This document shows, in pieces, positions 21,065 through 31,589 of a DNA stretch of 64,000 nt. The stretch covers positions 93,050,285-93,114,284 of the forward strand of contig OZ038485.1 of assembly GCA_964036315.1 (NCBI GenBank). Reading direction: 5' to 3'. The DNA is from Acanthosepion esculentum (lineage: Eukaryota > Mollusca > Cephalopoda > Sepiida > Sepiidae). Under the pieces are notes generated by a model. That model worked only from the letters and a program-made list of their open reading frames with translations. It searched no databases and was not told the origin of the DNA. The translations under genes and the position numbers were made by a program. Positions within the stretch are counted from its first letter, which is position 1, and each line of letters starts with the position of its first letter.

Positions 21065-21265
21065 CCAACACTCCGAATTTTGATTTTTCAAGCTCTTATT
21101 GTTCAACTTTCTTCAAACAGATAATTTTTAATGTTGAAAGCAATTTCAATAACTGCAAATAAATGTATTTTTAAAATATCTCTACTTTCACAAATTCTTC
21201 ATGTAACTAAATGTAAACAGTAAACACAGCAAGGTTGGCCCAACGGGTCACCGGTGGTCTAGTAA
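21065..21265. repeat. Direct repeat copy B1
   Basis: Matches 21545-21725: ACTCCGAA(T)TTTGA, TTTCTTCAAACAGA, AATGTTGAAAGCAATTTCAA, TAACTGCAAATAAA, AAATATCTCTACTTTCACAA, ACTAAATGTAAACAGTAAAC and AAGGTTG.CC.AACGG. Confidence 0.75.
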
Positions 21266-21345
21266 CATTAATAAAAATATAGGAATCAACAACATTGAGG
21301 AGAATTATAAAAGGATATCACACTATCTTATCTTTCTTATTACTA

Positions 21346-21725
21346 TATAAAACTCTGTGAACTTTGTATCTTGTGTGTTTGCCAGAAGTCACATGTAGAG
21401 AGTTGAGAAAAGAAAGATGTAAATTTATTATCCTGTAGGAAGTTGGGGATGGAGCCGATATTCTTACGAGAAAGTGTATAAAACACACGAAATCCGGCCC
21501 CAAACAGGATACGCACATCTGTCACCATGGTCCACGCCACTACACTCCGAAATTTGACATTCCACTTTCTTCAAACAGACATTTTTTTAATGTTGAAAGC
21601 AATTTCAATAACTGCAAATAAAAGTATTTTTTAAAATATCTCTACTTTCACAAACTCAAATTGAAACTAAATGTAAACAGTAAACACAACAAGGTTGACC
21701 TAACGGCTCTCAGGTAGTGTAGGAA
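21346..21725. repeat. Direct repeat copy A2+B2 (compact second copy)
   Basis: A2 (21346-21545) and B2 (21545-21725) are contiguous, while A1 and B1 are 465 bp apart. So this is a duplication in which one copy lacks or the other gained the middle. The phrase TATAGGAATCAACAACATTG and what follows at 21280-21345 resembles 36295-36355, so the unit is dispersed in the window. No coding capacity recognised. Confidence 0.65.
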
Positions 21726-22009
21726 TTCTTACAATTCAAAATATGCCCCTGCTTTAAATAAGCAACAAAGAGTTGATTAACCATTAAAAAAAAAATCAAT
21801 AAAATCTGTTTCATCTGTGATGAACTTATCCAGCTGTACATGGTATATGTTATAGCGATAATTTTTTTCTTCTTTTCTTTTTTTTTTTGTTGTTTAAGCT
21901 GTTGAGATAGGATCGCTTCTAACGCTTATCGGAGTCTCTGAATACATTCAAAACTTTACAATGACGTATCACTGTAAATTCCGAAATGTTTTTTTCTTCT
22001 TTCTGAGTA
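21726..22009. other. No gene recognised
   Basis: AT-rich sequence with T tracts. A phrase ATGCCCCTGCTTTAAATAAG at about 21742 weakly resembles the SINE tail. Confidence 0.35.
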
Positions 22010-22270
22010 AAGCCGGTGTATTGTCGACGATTTTTAAGGAGAGGCTATTCCAGTGAGTTGGAATTCTTCAATGCAAAGAAAAAGGGGATAATCGTCCGTA
22101 TCGGGGGTGTGCGCATTCTTTGTGCATATTAGATAGCAGTCAATAGAGGAAGACCGTTCTTGATGCGAATGAAAAGAGATTCGTCGAAAGCAACAGGATC
22201 AGAAGACGACGATAAAGGTCAGCCCGTGTTTCTTCCAGTGAGCAAAGGTGATCGCGTTGAGCTCAATTGT
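22010..22270 (-). pseudogene. Possible LINE RT-tail remnant
   Basis: Minus-strand text alternates between frames and resembles the end region of CR1/Jockey-like RT proteins (a Ser/Phe/Arg-rich stretch followed by a block like FALKNSNSLE). There are several stops and no diagnostic block. Weak assignment. Confidence 0.25.
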
Positions 22271-23754
22271 ATGCCTCGCGGTAAAGTCTGTCAGCTCAAT
22301 AGATGAATGCAAATGCCAATCTTCTCGTCAACACACGAATGTCTCCTTTTTACAAACTGAACGGAATGTCATGCTGAATTATAAATGTCTTTTATGCGGA
22401 CTTACATTACTGAAAGGTGTTTCACACTATAACTTATTTAAAAATTCTATTCTTTTAAAGAAAAGAAGAGTTTCTCCCTAAGTATTATATCATATAAAAA
22501 TAAGCTCTGACCTGCACTATAAATTATAGGAAAGTGGGGTCTGTACCTGATTATAGCTTATAAAATGAACGCTCTATCCCTTACTATGCAGTATTTAAAA
22601 AATAAAACTCACTCTGTATCTATAGGAGATACCTCCACGATATCGCTAAAAATCAGTATACACTGATGAAAACATACTCCAAACGTAACGTAAACAGAGT
22701 TTTATCGTCAAAGTCTTTATGCTATTATTAAGAGGAAGGAGCAAAGTAATTTTTGATTAGGTAAGGAAATTTTTTCTCCTTTTTAGAAATTTCGAAATTT
22801 TCATTAAACATCTTTTCTTTTTTTTTTTTGCATCAGCGCATGTACTAATTTTAAGCATAGCAAATTTTAGTCTCTTTTTTGCGGTAACAGGCACATTAAT
22901 TTGAAAATTGTTGCATAAATCAAGTAATTGTCGGATTTTACTGCAATTTTCAGGACGTATTAAAAAAACTAAATGAAAATATTTTTTTAACTTTTTTAAT
23001 AGAATATCTTTGTAAAAATATTTTTTACATGCGTTTCACTCCCTTATTTAATTTTATGAAAACTCGAGAAATTCAACGCGATAATTTTTAGTTTAAATTA
23101 GTTGAAAGCAGAATTCTTTGAAGAATTTAAATCATCGACTTTTTTTTTCATAATTGGACCCCGTCTTACCGAAAATCTCTTCTGAATCGAAAAATAAAAA
23201 AACGCAAAAAAACTAAGACATTCAATTACAAAAGCTTTAATTACTTTTATGAATAATATCTATTACGGATAATATAGTCTGCACAAAATAAAAACATTTT
23301 CGATGTAAAATTTATTTTTACAAGATTTGTTTTCATTTTTTACAATTTTAAATTGAATAATTTATAAATTTATAAATCTTTTAAAGTTCAGTTTCAGTAG
23401 TGTTACACTTACAAAATATTGTTTTAGTAACTTTAGTTTAGTAAAACTATATTTACTAATCATATATTGTAAATCTTAGTACAATCTGAAATCCTGAATA
23501 TTAAAAAAATTTCGATTTGTTTTTGTATTCGATATACATGCAGAATTTGTAAGTACGGATGGCCTATCATTAAAATGTCACGTATTTTAAGGGCGTTAAC
23601 CCCTTACGGAAAAGAATCCCTCAAATAAACTTTAAAAAGCTAGCAATTCTTCTCCACCATAGTTAACTGTCAACATTTTCGACTGTCAATAAATCGATCA
23701 ACACGTGAGAAAAACGAGACCCCGTGGTTAAGAAATGCTTGTATACTTATGGAG
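22271..23754. other. No gene recognised
   Basis: AT-rich, with many A/T homopolymers and stops in all frames. No feature supported. Confidence 0.5.
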
Positions 23755-24015
23755 ACATAGTGTAATAATTGATAGTGGCTCGGACTGAGGAATCGAAGAG
23801 CCAAGTTCGAATTCCGGTCTAATCCATTATATTTACTTACGTGCTAATACCCTTAGAAAAGGTACGAATCGTCTTCCTCTCCCCACCTGCTATCTACACA
23901 TAGCTGGACAGAATGGTTTCTATCGTCTTGGGTGAAAGAAATGGCAAACTACTGCAGGAAAAAATCTACCTAGTCAGTCATGCATTGAAAGATACATGAT
24001 CGCCTAAACGTGTAA
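23755..24015 (+). mobile_element. tRNA-derived SINE (octopus type)
   Basis: The tRNA-like head GATAGTGGCTCGGACTGAGG (A-box region) and AGTTCGAATTCCGGTC (B box) is followed by the SINE body TTACGTGCTAATACCCTTAG, GAAAAGGTACGAATC, CTATCTACACATAGCTGG, AAGAAATGGCAAACTACTGC and CAGTCATGCATTGAAAGAT + ACATGATCGCCTAA. The same order is found on the minus strand at 41475-41755 (best copy) and partly at 27255-27415 and 55265-55400. Three tRNA-derived octopus SINEs are known in the literature; which one this is I cannot settle here. Confidence 0.75.
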
Positions 24016-24483
24016 TGCGCATGGCACATAACTGACAGACTGTATACAACATTATTATGCTATAAGTAAGTAATACTGTATTTGTTTCAAATCAGATTGA
24101 TTTAAATTTGCTAATTTTCCACAAATAACGTATCAGGAACATATAGTATTTTTTCAAGAGTTTTAAACCGCGAGTTAACTTCTGTTTACAAATATGTCAA
24201 AATGGCCTATTTTATCGATTTTACAGAAAAAAAATCGAATCCATTCAATACAATTACTGTTTGAAATACACCGCAGAGTATTTTGCTTACTGGAAACAAT
24301 AAATTTAATTCTTTAGCTTTCAATTAAAGCTAAAATATAAGGCTCAAGAAAGCTTTTTTCCTTTTTAAAATATTGTTTTAAAATATACCTTAAAATGAAT
24401 AAATAAATCTTAAATTGAGACTATTATATTATATTCTTACTCTGTCTTGGACATTGATTTCTACTTAGATTCTATCCTCTTGG

Positions 24484-24486
<3 letters not shown>

Positions 24487-24549
<63 letters not shown>

Positions 24550-24561
24550 ACCACTAATATT

Positions 24562-24611
<50 letters not shown>
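24487..24611. repeat. (TA)n and (GATA)n microsatellites
   Basis: A TA run (24487-24545), 20 bp of unique sequence, then about eleven GATA units (24567-24611). The exit sequence TGTGTATATTTAGGCAGC recurs after a TA run at about 60289. Confidence 0.9.
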
Positions 24612-24612
<1 letters not shown>

Positions 24613-24615
24613 TGT

Positions 24616-26487
24616 GTATATTTAGGCAGCCAATTCTCTTTTAGGCCTATCTGACTGAATAAATTACAATCATTATGTCTGCTTATTTTTATCATAGTCC
24701 TTTCATATTCACGAATATTTATTTAATCACATATTTATTATTTGCTGTTGGTTGTTATTATGACATTTATATACTTGTGCTTATGTGTGCTTTCATATTT
24801 TGTTGATTTGCTTATTATTTACTTAATTATTGGTTTCGATATTTTTAATTATTTATTTTTATTTATTTTATTATTTATTTATATTTATTTTTGTTCGTTT
24901 TTAGTTCTTTATTTTTATGTAACGGGGTAAAAATTTGTTTTTGTCTTTGTATTTTGAGATGATTTCTTAGTCATTTCTATTGGTCTTGGGAAAATTTTAT
25001 AGCCATTTTCTCCGCCAGACACCGGGTATCTTTTGTTGAAATATTGTTGTAAGATTGGACTGTTTTTTATTTTCCATGATATTTCTGTTGTGATTTGTTT
25101 TGTTTGTTTGTTTTTTAATATCCAAGATATGTTTAGAAACCATTGTCGTATTCGCGCTTTTACTATTTGTAAAGGATGTTTTGTCTGTGTAGTTTCTTTG
25201 TTTCCAGAGTTCTTCATTTACTCCTAAATATAGCTTTTTTTTTCGTTATCTGCTGATTTTACAGTAGCTTGGTATATTACATTTTCTGCAAGCAATTGCC
25301 ATTTAAGGGATATTCCATTTTTGCTTTGCAGTTACACGTGGATTTCATTTGTGTGTGTGTGGTTTCTTGGTTGCCTTCCTGTTATGATTTTTATTATGCC
25401 ATGTTCACGGTGCAACTGGGATTGAATTTTACCCGATCTCACTAGAAAACAAAGGGAAGAGACGGACAGTACCACATCCACCCTTGACAAACATTATAGT
25501 ACAAAATGCATTAATGTTTTAAAATAAATGTTCTCTCTCAAGTTTCCTTTATATATTGTGTTTGTTTTGTTGTGCCACCTAGGGCAAGCGACAAGTGACA
25601 TCCGATAAATTATAATGCTTTCGATTCTTGGTCCTTTTTGCACGGTTGTAAACCCTACCTATTTTGACTTCTGAAAATATGACACTGTTTTATCGTCTTA
25701 ACAGATGCCAGATCTCTGTACGAGTGCTACCGGTACCAAGTAACACGATGCTGGCTCATCAGTGACTAAAGTGTTTCCTCCACGTGTCTTTTCTGGTGAG
25801 GAGGAAGAGAATATACTGATCAGAATTAAAAAAAAAAGATTATCTTTCAAAGGGCGTATGAACTTGTCTGGTTGGTGTTAACCACCATCTAGTACAACGG
25901 AGTAGACTTGGTTCCATGTCTATGCAGAAAATGCGGTGTAACATGGCTGGGTTAAGCGCTACGTAGACTGAAGTCAACGTCCTTTGCTGAGGGTTCATCG
26001 GATGAAGAAGCGATCATTCGTCTGTGACCAAGTCGTGCATTTAATTTGGACGATATCGACCGAAGTTTGACCTTAGAGAAAGTGATAGAGCGTGACAGAC
26101 AGATAAATAACTTCGCTAGATTTATTTGCTCAAGCCATGCTACACAGGAATGACTAGATTGACGGCTTACAATTCAGGTATTTGGAGAGAACTGGTTAAG
26201 TGTTCCTCTGCCCGTTGACTGTACGACCACACCCAGTCATATGACTGATGAAGAGGATAGTTTCAACACCGTCATGTGGGAAGGTAACATCAGTTTTACA
26301 GTCCCCGTTGAACAGTTATGGTCTTTCCTTAGCAATCAACAAAGAACACTTTAATTCAGTCTCCCATTTAGTTTGATATAAGACAACTGAAAACGCCATT
26401 TCAAGAAACCAAGAAGAAAACACTCACGAGTTCAACTGAAGAGATTATTCAAGTAAATTGATTGATTTGCGTTTTTACGACTTATCA
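24616..26487. other. No gene recognised
   Basis: Long non-coding stretch. 24700-25260 is T-rich and gives spurious hydrophobic frames on the plus strand. 25260-26487 is of mixed composition without recognisable motifs. No intact terminal repeats found. Confidence 0.45.
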
Positions 26488-26910
26488 ACCCTTAGCAGGT
26501 TATTTAAAGCCAGAAAAATATTTTTAGCTTTTGAGTTGTTCTTTTTTTAGATAATAATAATTTGGTGATATAAATCTTATTAATTATGCCATAGCTTCGA
26601 GGAGAAAAGGTAGATTTATACTTTTCCGAAGTGAATATAACGAACCCAACGTAAATTGCAAATAGTATCCATATGTATATTGGAATTGGAATTATTAATT
26701 GAGAATTGTAAATAGTATCCATCAAATACGATATGGATGTAGATGGGATGTGGAAATAGCATCGCTAATCAACAAATCCAAGGGGTTATCCATTAAACCA
26801 CCTGAACATTCGAGCTTACAGCGGTCACCTATCTAGGTACTGACTACACTCGACATTGCTTAACTTCGATGATCGTACCGAAACCAGTGTTTCAACGTCA
26901 TTTCGCCGAA
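26488..26910 (-). mobile_element. SINE with 5S head (minus strand), interrupted
   Basis: Read on the minus strand: a 5S-like head, the junction TGTAAGCTCGAATG, the tRNA-like GGTTTAATGGATAACC, then an extra segment of about 75 bp. That segment contains two copies of ATTG(C/T)AAATAGTATCCAT (26653 and 26704). The family body GTTGGGTTCGTTATATTCAC, AAGTATAAATCTACC and CGAAGCTATGGC follows, with the tail AAATATTTTTCTGGC + TTTAAATAACC. The extra segment falls in the B-box region, so this copy is disrupted. Same family as 9520-9875. Confidence 0.7.
26806..26910 (-). pseudogene. 5S rRNA-like sequence (SINE head)
   Basis: On the minus strand: ACGTTGAAACACTGGTTTCG, GTACGATCATCGAAGTTAAG, CAATGTCGAGTGTAGTCAGT and ACCTAGATAGGTGACCG. 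This follows 5S rRNA (ACGTTGAAA.CACCGGTTCTC, CGATCACCGAAGTTAAGCAA, GGTCAGTACTTGGATGGGTGACCG) with roughly one change in seven. A retroposed, decayed copy, not a 5S gene. Confidence 0.75.
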
Positions 26911-27029
26911 GTCCGCCATTGTCTGTGCTGCTCCTGGACCTATTTTTATTCTAGAGCCCCCTTCCATGATAAAAAAGCCAATATATTTTTGTAGCTATTC
27001 ATATCTAATGCTTGGTTTCTTCGTTGCAT

Positions 27030-27250
27030 TTAAACTATTTATGTTCAAGATTCTCCAAGAGAAAGTAAATGCATGCCGCAGTCAGATCTTTGTTTTAAAA
27101 GCAGATGTTTTTGTCTTTCCGGATGGTTCTTGCCTTGTGACATCTGGTATTGTTTGTGCTATTCTGGAAACTGTTTCTATTCTAAAGACCTCTTCGAGAA
27201 AAAGATATTTGAATTCGAAGTTTATTTTGGTTAAAGTTCCGTTGATATTA
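27030..27250 (+). repeat. Dispersed repeat, copy 1 of 3
   Basis: The phrases GTCTTTCCGGATGGTTCTTG, TTGTTTGTGCT, TTCTATTCTAAAGACCTCTT, ATATTTGAATT, TTGGTTAAAGTTCCGTT recur in order at 33055-33215. The later blocks also occur at 32290-32400. The unit appears linked to the RTE-like fragments and may be part of one retroposon. Confidence 0.5.
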
Positions 27251-27254
27251 GTGG

Positions 27255-27415
27255 AGTATATGGATAGCGGCTCGGATTGATGAATCGGAGAGCCGAGTTC
27301 GAATTCCAGTCAAATTACATTCAGTTACTTGCTAATACGCATGGGAAATGTATGAATCCTCTTCCCCATCCCCAGCTATGGACATAGCCTTGGGTGGCAA
27401 CTGTCCTAGGAGGAA
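27255..27415 (+). mobile_element. tRNA-derived SINE, 3' truncated
   Basis: Head TATGGATAGCGGCTCGGATT, GAATCGGAGAGCCGAGTTCG + AATTCCAGTC, then TTGCTAATACGCATGGGAAA, TGTATGAATCCTC and CCCAGCTATGG. Same family as 23755-24015. Confidence 0.75.
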
Positions 27416-27499
27416 GTAACTCAAAATTCAACACTGTATGTAGCACATACTATACAGCTAAAGAAAGGACCGCAATGGCTCGATGATCCCGACTTCTGA

Positions 27500-27660
27500 T
27501 GATACGGTAGTGAATGTTTGACAATCTCTTCACAGATTAAAATTAGGCTTGAAACTAAACAATTCTGGTTTTCCCGAATGATACTGAAATGCTTACTAGA
27601 CATACGTGCAAGGAGGAAATCTTGACGAAAATAAGGAGTAAAAAGATATTGTTGTGGTGT
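27500..27660 (+). pseudogene. RTE-like LINE fragment (copy a)
   Basis: The DNA phrase GTGAATGTTTGACAATCTCT + TCACAGATTAAAA, then GATACTGAAATGCTTACTAGA, ACATACGTGCAAGGAGGAAA and TCTTGACGAAAATAAGGAG. In translation it decays from the RTE block 'TIS.Q..KRL.A....F.RR.LR..W..H..NE.VL...G.K'. Three related copies follow downstream. Confidence 0.5.
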
Positions 27661-27754
27661 CCTCCCTCTAAAGAATCTATGTTGTACTCTTCCGCCTACT
27701 ATAAGATTAGTAGGAGAGAAGTCTTTGGAGGAACAGTCGACCAAACTGTTCGTA

Positions 27755-28400
27755 ACTGTCGAACTCTCTGCCTCAGCAGAGAGAACCCGGACGAGGCTTT
27801 GCAGTAGGGCAAAGTTTCGTCCGGGGAGGTAGACAGGCCCTGAACCCGTTTATGGGGTTTCTAAGGGAATATTTTTTACCCAGCCTACGGGCCCGGAGAA
27901 CCCACAGTAAAGTCGGCCTTGTGCCACATACATCCCAAATGGGGCGGGGGCTGTTAAATATTAACAGTCGACGAGATTGTTCTACTGTCGAACGCTTTGA
28001 GCAGAGAGGAACTCGGACGAGGCTTTGCCGAAGGGCAAAGTTTCGTCCGGGTAGGTAGACAGGTTCTGAAACCTGTTTATGCAGGTTCTAAGGGAATATT
28101 TTTGGTAGAGCCTACGGACTCCGAGAACTCACGGTAAACTCAGCTTTGTGCCACATACATCCCGCTTGTTGGGGCTGTTAAATATAACAGTCGAATAGAT
28201 TGTTCATTACTGTCGAACTCACTGCCTTGAGCAGAAAGGAACCCGGGCGAGGCTTTGTCGAAGAGGAGATAGACAAGCCCGGGCCCGCTTATATTTTTGG
28301 CCGAGCGTACGGACTCGGAGAACCCACGGTAAACTCAATCTTGTGCCACATACATCCCTCGTGGGGGGCTGTTAAATATAACAGTCGAATAGTTTGAACG
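27755..28400 (+). repeat. Hairpin-rich tandem units, second locus
   Basis: Three related units begin ACTGTCGAAC at 27755, 27984 and 28209 (periods 229 and 225; the third is shorter). Each repeats the order seen in the solo LTR at 7581-8090. A CTCTGCC-type hairpin is followed by a 15-bp stem GGACGAGGCTTTGCC / GGCAAAGTTTCGTCC with loop GAAG (27.99-28.05 kb copy). Then come a CCCGTTTATGGGG-type hairpin, GAGCCTACGGACTC, and TTGTGCCACATACATCCC. The second and third units are followed by the palindromic GTTAAATATAACAGTCG. No LTR ends with a target duplication were found around this array. Confidence 0.8.
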
Positions 28401-28599
28401 CTAGGTCAACCAACGCATACTCCCTAGTCGTGTAATACTCTTCTGTTGTACTTCTGTTGTACTTACTTATATATGATATATCCGCAACACTTGTTTTCTT
28501 ACTTCTTTAACCTTTTAGTTGGTCACAAAAATTATACATCTGTGATAGGGGCTGTCGTATATACTATATAATTCGAGTGATGGTACCTGTTTTGAACTG

Positions 28600-28765
28600 T
28601 TATGTAATATCTGTCTCCTGTATGGTATTGAAAGCTTGACAATCTCTTCCCAGATTAAGAAGAGACTTTAAACGAAACAGATTTGGTTCCCCAAAAAGGA
28701 TACTGAGAATGCCATGGACAGGACATATGTTCAACGTGGAAGTCTTGCAGAAAATAGGAAGTAAA
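28600..28765 (+). pseudogene. RTE-like LINE fragment (copy b)
   Basis: GCTTGACAATCTCTTCCCAG, then GATACTGAGAATGCCATGGA + CAGGACATATG, and GGAAGTCTTGCAGAAAATAG. Translation RILRMPWTGHMFNVEVLQKI + GSK matches the RTE pattern RMLRI.WT.H.SN.EVL...G. Preceded by GATGGTACCTGTTTTGAACT + GTTATGTAATAT, shared with 32920-32955. Confidence 0.6.
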
Positions 28766-28814
28766 ATATATTTATATTTATTGCTTATGCTGCACTTGAT
28801 ATTTTATTCTATTC

Positions 28815-29282
28815 TGGAGATCACTTCGCGGAGTATCGAGTCAAATTATTTGAATCGTCACTGTGCTAAAATTTTAGTTCGAAGAATTTATATTCGTGAG
28901 ATATTGGTATAATTACCACATGTTAAAATGGACACCGAATTCATTTACGTTCCGAAATACTTTAAAATTGTCACAGTCAAAATAGGAAAAGATACATTAT
29001 TTTTCTTTGAGTCGATAATTATCAATATTAATGTATATAGTTTCCGCGAAGCTTCAGGCCATATTTCTACGTTGTCTTTCTTTGAAAATCAGTGTTTTCA
29101 AAACTAAACCCATAAACGTAACGCAATCCTTAGAAACATTACAAATTGTAAACGATTGCGTATCACTTTATCACGGAATTTTACGTGAATTACATTGATC
29201 ACGACGCTGAAGATTTTTTGTCATGAAATTATTTATCTTTCCGTCTGTGATAGGGGATGCCATAAATACTCGGGTATAATCC
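28815..29282. repeat. Direct repeat copy 1 (about 470 bp)
   Basis: Matches 34138-34606 along its length: GCGGAGTATCGAGTCAAATT + ATTTGAATCGTC, AAAATGGACACCGAATTCAT, GATACATTATTTTTCTTTGA, TATAGTTTCCGCGAAGCTT, and GATAGGGG.TGCC.TAAATACTCG. The copy runs directly into the gypsy LTR at 29283, which appears to interrupt it. No coding function recognised. Confidence 0.8.
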
Positions 29283-29599
29283 TGTTGTGGATTCCGAGAT
29301 GAAATCCGGTATCAAATAATAACAAACGCCAAGAATGAATATAGGAAAATAATGTATTAACGTAATAATACAAACTGGTAATACAGGTTAGTAGTTCCAT
29401 GAATGCGGGTTAGTAGAAAAATATACATATATAGTCTTTGGTATCGACGTATCGCTGTATGACTTCTTACTGAGTCTCCGTGATTGTAACGGTGACTCTT
29501 GCCGCTACGTTATTCTACTCGACCGACTCCTACCCTCAGGCAGTAGTATATGTATACTCTGGGTGAGTCCATTTGTGAAAAAAGGGGAAATCCCTCACA
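29283..29599 (-). repeat. 3' LTR of the gypsy element
   Basis: Begins TGTTGTGGATTCC in the plus orientation and ends CCCTCACA. Very similar to 31903-32220: shared blocks ATCCGGTATCAAATAATAAC, AATGAATATAGGAAAATAAT, TTGCCGCTACGTTATTCTAC and CTGGGTGAGT.CATTTGTG. It lacks a segment GGTATCCACT present in the other LTR and has small indels. Divergence of a few per cent suggests the insertion is not very recent. Confidence 0.85.
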
Positions 29600-29612
29600 C
29601 ACCCCTCCTTAG
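29600..29612 (-). promoter_or_regulatory. Polypurine tract
   Basis: Minus-strand AAGGAGGGGTGT abuts the 3' LTR. This is the expected position of the plus-strand primer of a gypsy element, and it supports the minus-strand orientation. Confidence 0.6.
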
Positions 29613-29629
29613 ATCCCTTTTGGGGGGAG

Positions 29630-29940
29630 TTAGTATTTTTTTCTCTTATGGTCGATAATCAGAGGTTCGGTAAATTTTCTCTTCCTGTTTGAACTTCTAA
29701 TTTCTGTGTCTTCCTGAGGTCTTTGAATCTCATTTTGTATTTGGTCAATATGTCTTCTGTGGGTAGACTTTTCGCCTTGTACTGTGTACATCACATTTCC
29801 TAGTCTGTTAATTATTGTACCAGGTTCGAATGATCTCTTGAGTACTATAGGTGTATGCCGGTTTTTGTTCTTGTTCGGCAATAACTTATCACACACAGAC
29901 CGTATTCTGCGGGCAAACGGCACGTTTCGCTTCTTTTTTT
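29630..29940 (-). pseudogene. Integrase C-terminus joined to RT start
   Basis: Starts at about VPFARR (the usual entry to RT, '..KR.VPFA.R') and passes at once into HTPIVLKRSFEPGTIINRLG, NVMYTVQGEKSTHRRHIDQI. This is the C-terminal domain of a gypsy integrase (F..GD.V..R......Y.V...G....RH.DQ). The join marks the large internal deletion. An A-tract at about 29933-29941 separates it in frame from the protease frame. Confidence 0.7.
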
Positions 29941-30520
29941 TACTGCTGGTTGGACATTTTGTTTTAATTCAATTCTAGCGGCAAACTTGTTACCTCGTCC
30001 CAAACCACTCGCGAATACTTCGGGACATTGATTATGTAATTCTTCCTTTAACTTTGTCGCTTCTGATGGTTCGCACTTTATCTTTTTACAAAAAGAACTG
30101 ATAGGTAAATCCCATACGTCGAACTTTTGCATCCAATCTGTGCCCACCAGATTTTCTGTATCTTTCATTACGAATATCTTGAGGTTTTTTGTTTTTCCGT
30201 GAAATTTCACATTTAAGATCACTTCTCCTTTGAATTTTATACGCTTCCCTGTAACTGACTTAGCAATTTTCTGCGTATGTATCATGGTCGGTCTATTAAG
30301 CTTTCTCCATGTCTGTAGCTTAATTATCATTAAATCCGAACCTGTGTCTAGTTGTAATTTTATCTTTTTATTTAAAAGTTCAAGTTCCACGTATTTTCTC
30401 ATGTTAATATTGTCTTCGTCGTGCATTCTAGTAGCTCTTATCTTACTAGTAAATCTTCTGTTCCTACATTGGGATGCCTTGTGACCCATTTTTCCACACG
30501 CTAGACATTTTTTTTATATT
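29845..30520 (-). pseudogene. Gypsy zinc knuckle, retropepsin and RT start
   Basis: A zinc knuckle CLACGKMGHKASQC (CX2CX4HX4C) lies at 30478-30520. A less regular first knuckle (CX2CX3HX4C) lies just upstream in another frame. The aspartic protease has VELELLNKKIKLQLDTGSDL + MIIK with the catalytic DTGS, and further KGEVILNVKFHGKTKNLKIF and LVGTDWMQKFDVW. The linker before RT contains CPEVFASGLGRGN. The protease core looks whole, but the polyprotein is broken on both sides. Confidence 0.8.
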
Positions 30521-30716
30521 TAAAACGACAATCCTTATTTCAGTGTAGTTCTACACATCGATAACATGCACATGGGGGGGGGGGCTTATATTTGCTTTGA
30601 TTTTTGTCATAATTTGTCCTATACGTTGTACTTTTTCCATTATTATAGAATTTTTGTTTTCTTTCCGGGGAGGGTGAAAAACGTAAACTTTTGTTCAACT
30701 TACGTATATGTGCTAC

Positions 30717-31551
30717 TCAAGACTCCTCGATATCCTTCGAGTCTTTCTTTATACTTAGGCACTTTTGGCAGTCTTCTGATAATTTTCGTAGTGTTAATCT
30801 AGGCTCATTTTGTAATTTTGAAAGCATTCTTTTGCACATTTCACTATCCTTCGTTGAGACTAACCCTTGTACAAAAATAAGACACTTGAAATTGTCCGGA
30901 GTTAATTCTGCCAACTTGAAGTCGTCGCAATGTTTGTTCACGATTGCGGCGAACGTGGAGTAGTCCTCCTTTTCGTCCTTTACGAAGTTAAGACATTTCC
31001 ACCTTTTGTGAAATAGTGACGTCTTTGGAATGAAAAGCTCGGTAAGGCATGTAACTGCTTCGTCAAACTTTAACTCATTTGTCTTTTTTGGTAAGATGCA
31101 ATCCACACATTTTGTGTATTCTTCTGTTCCTAGTTTTCTGAGTAACAGACGTAGGTTCTTTGCTTCCGTCCAGTTTTGACAATCGATGTTGTAGATGTCT
31201 TCATAATCTCGGAAATAATCCCCGAAATTTTTATCCTCTTCTAGGGAGTAATTGAATGTTTCTATCGTATTCCACACTGCGTCTTGGGAAAAAGTCGCCT
31301 CTTTTTCGATATTTTGTTGTTTGTTACCCGCTACCTTTAATATTAGTTCCTGGAGTTACATTTGTCTTTCTTCATTTTGCAATTGTCTTTCTTGATTTTC
31401 CTTCTGTGTTTGTAGTAATTGCTTTTGCCACTTCTCTCCCATTCTTTCTTGGAATTGTAATTGCTGTTCATTTTGTCTTTCTTGGAGTTGTAATTGCTGT
31501 TCATGTTGGTATTTTACAAATTCTACTAAATTACTTTTAAAAATCCTCCAT
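30717..31551 (-). pseudogene. Gypsy gag with Gln-rich coiled coil
   Basis: The upstream part (about 31360-31545) is a Gln/Glu/Arg-rich coiled coil with an internal repeat (EQQLQLQERQN / EQQLQFQERMG). It is followed by a TAA at 31356-31358, in the frame that otherwise continues into the capsid-like part. That part includes EEDKNFGDYFRDYEDIYNID, WTEAKNLRLLLRKLGTEEYT, DEAVTCLTELFIPKTSLFHK and FKCLIFVQGLVSTKDSEMCK, as in retrotransposon gag proteins. The ATG at 31549-31551 is one base out of frame with the coiled coil, owing to a T-tract change. About 280 codons in total, inactive. Confidence 0.75.
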
Positions 31552-31589
31552 GATAAGAGTCTTATGAAAACTCGATTTTCTGTATTTTA

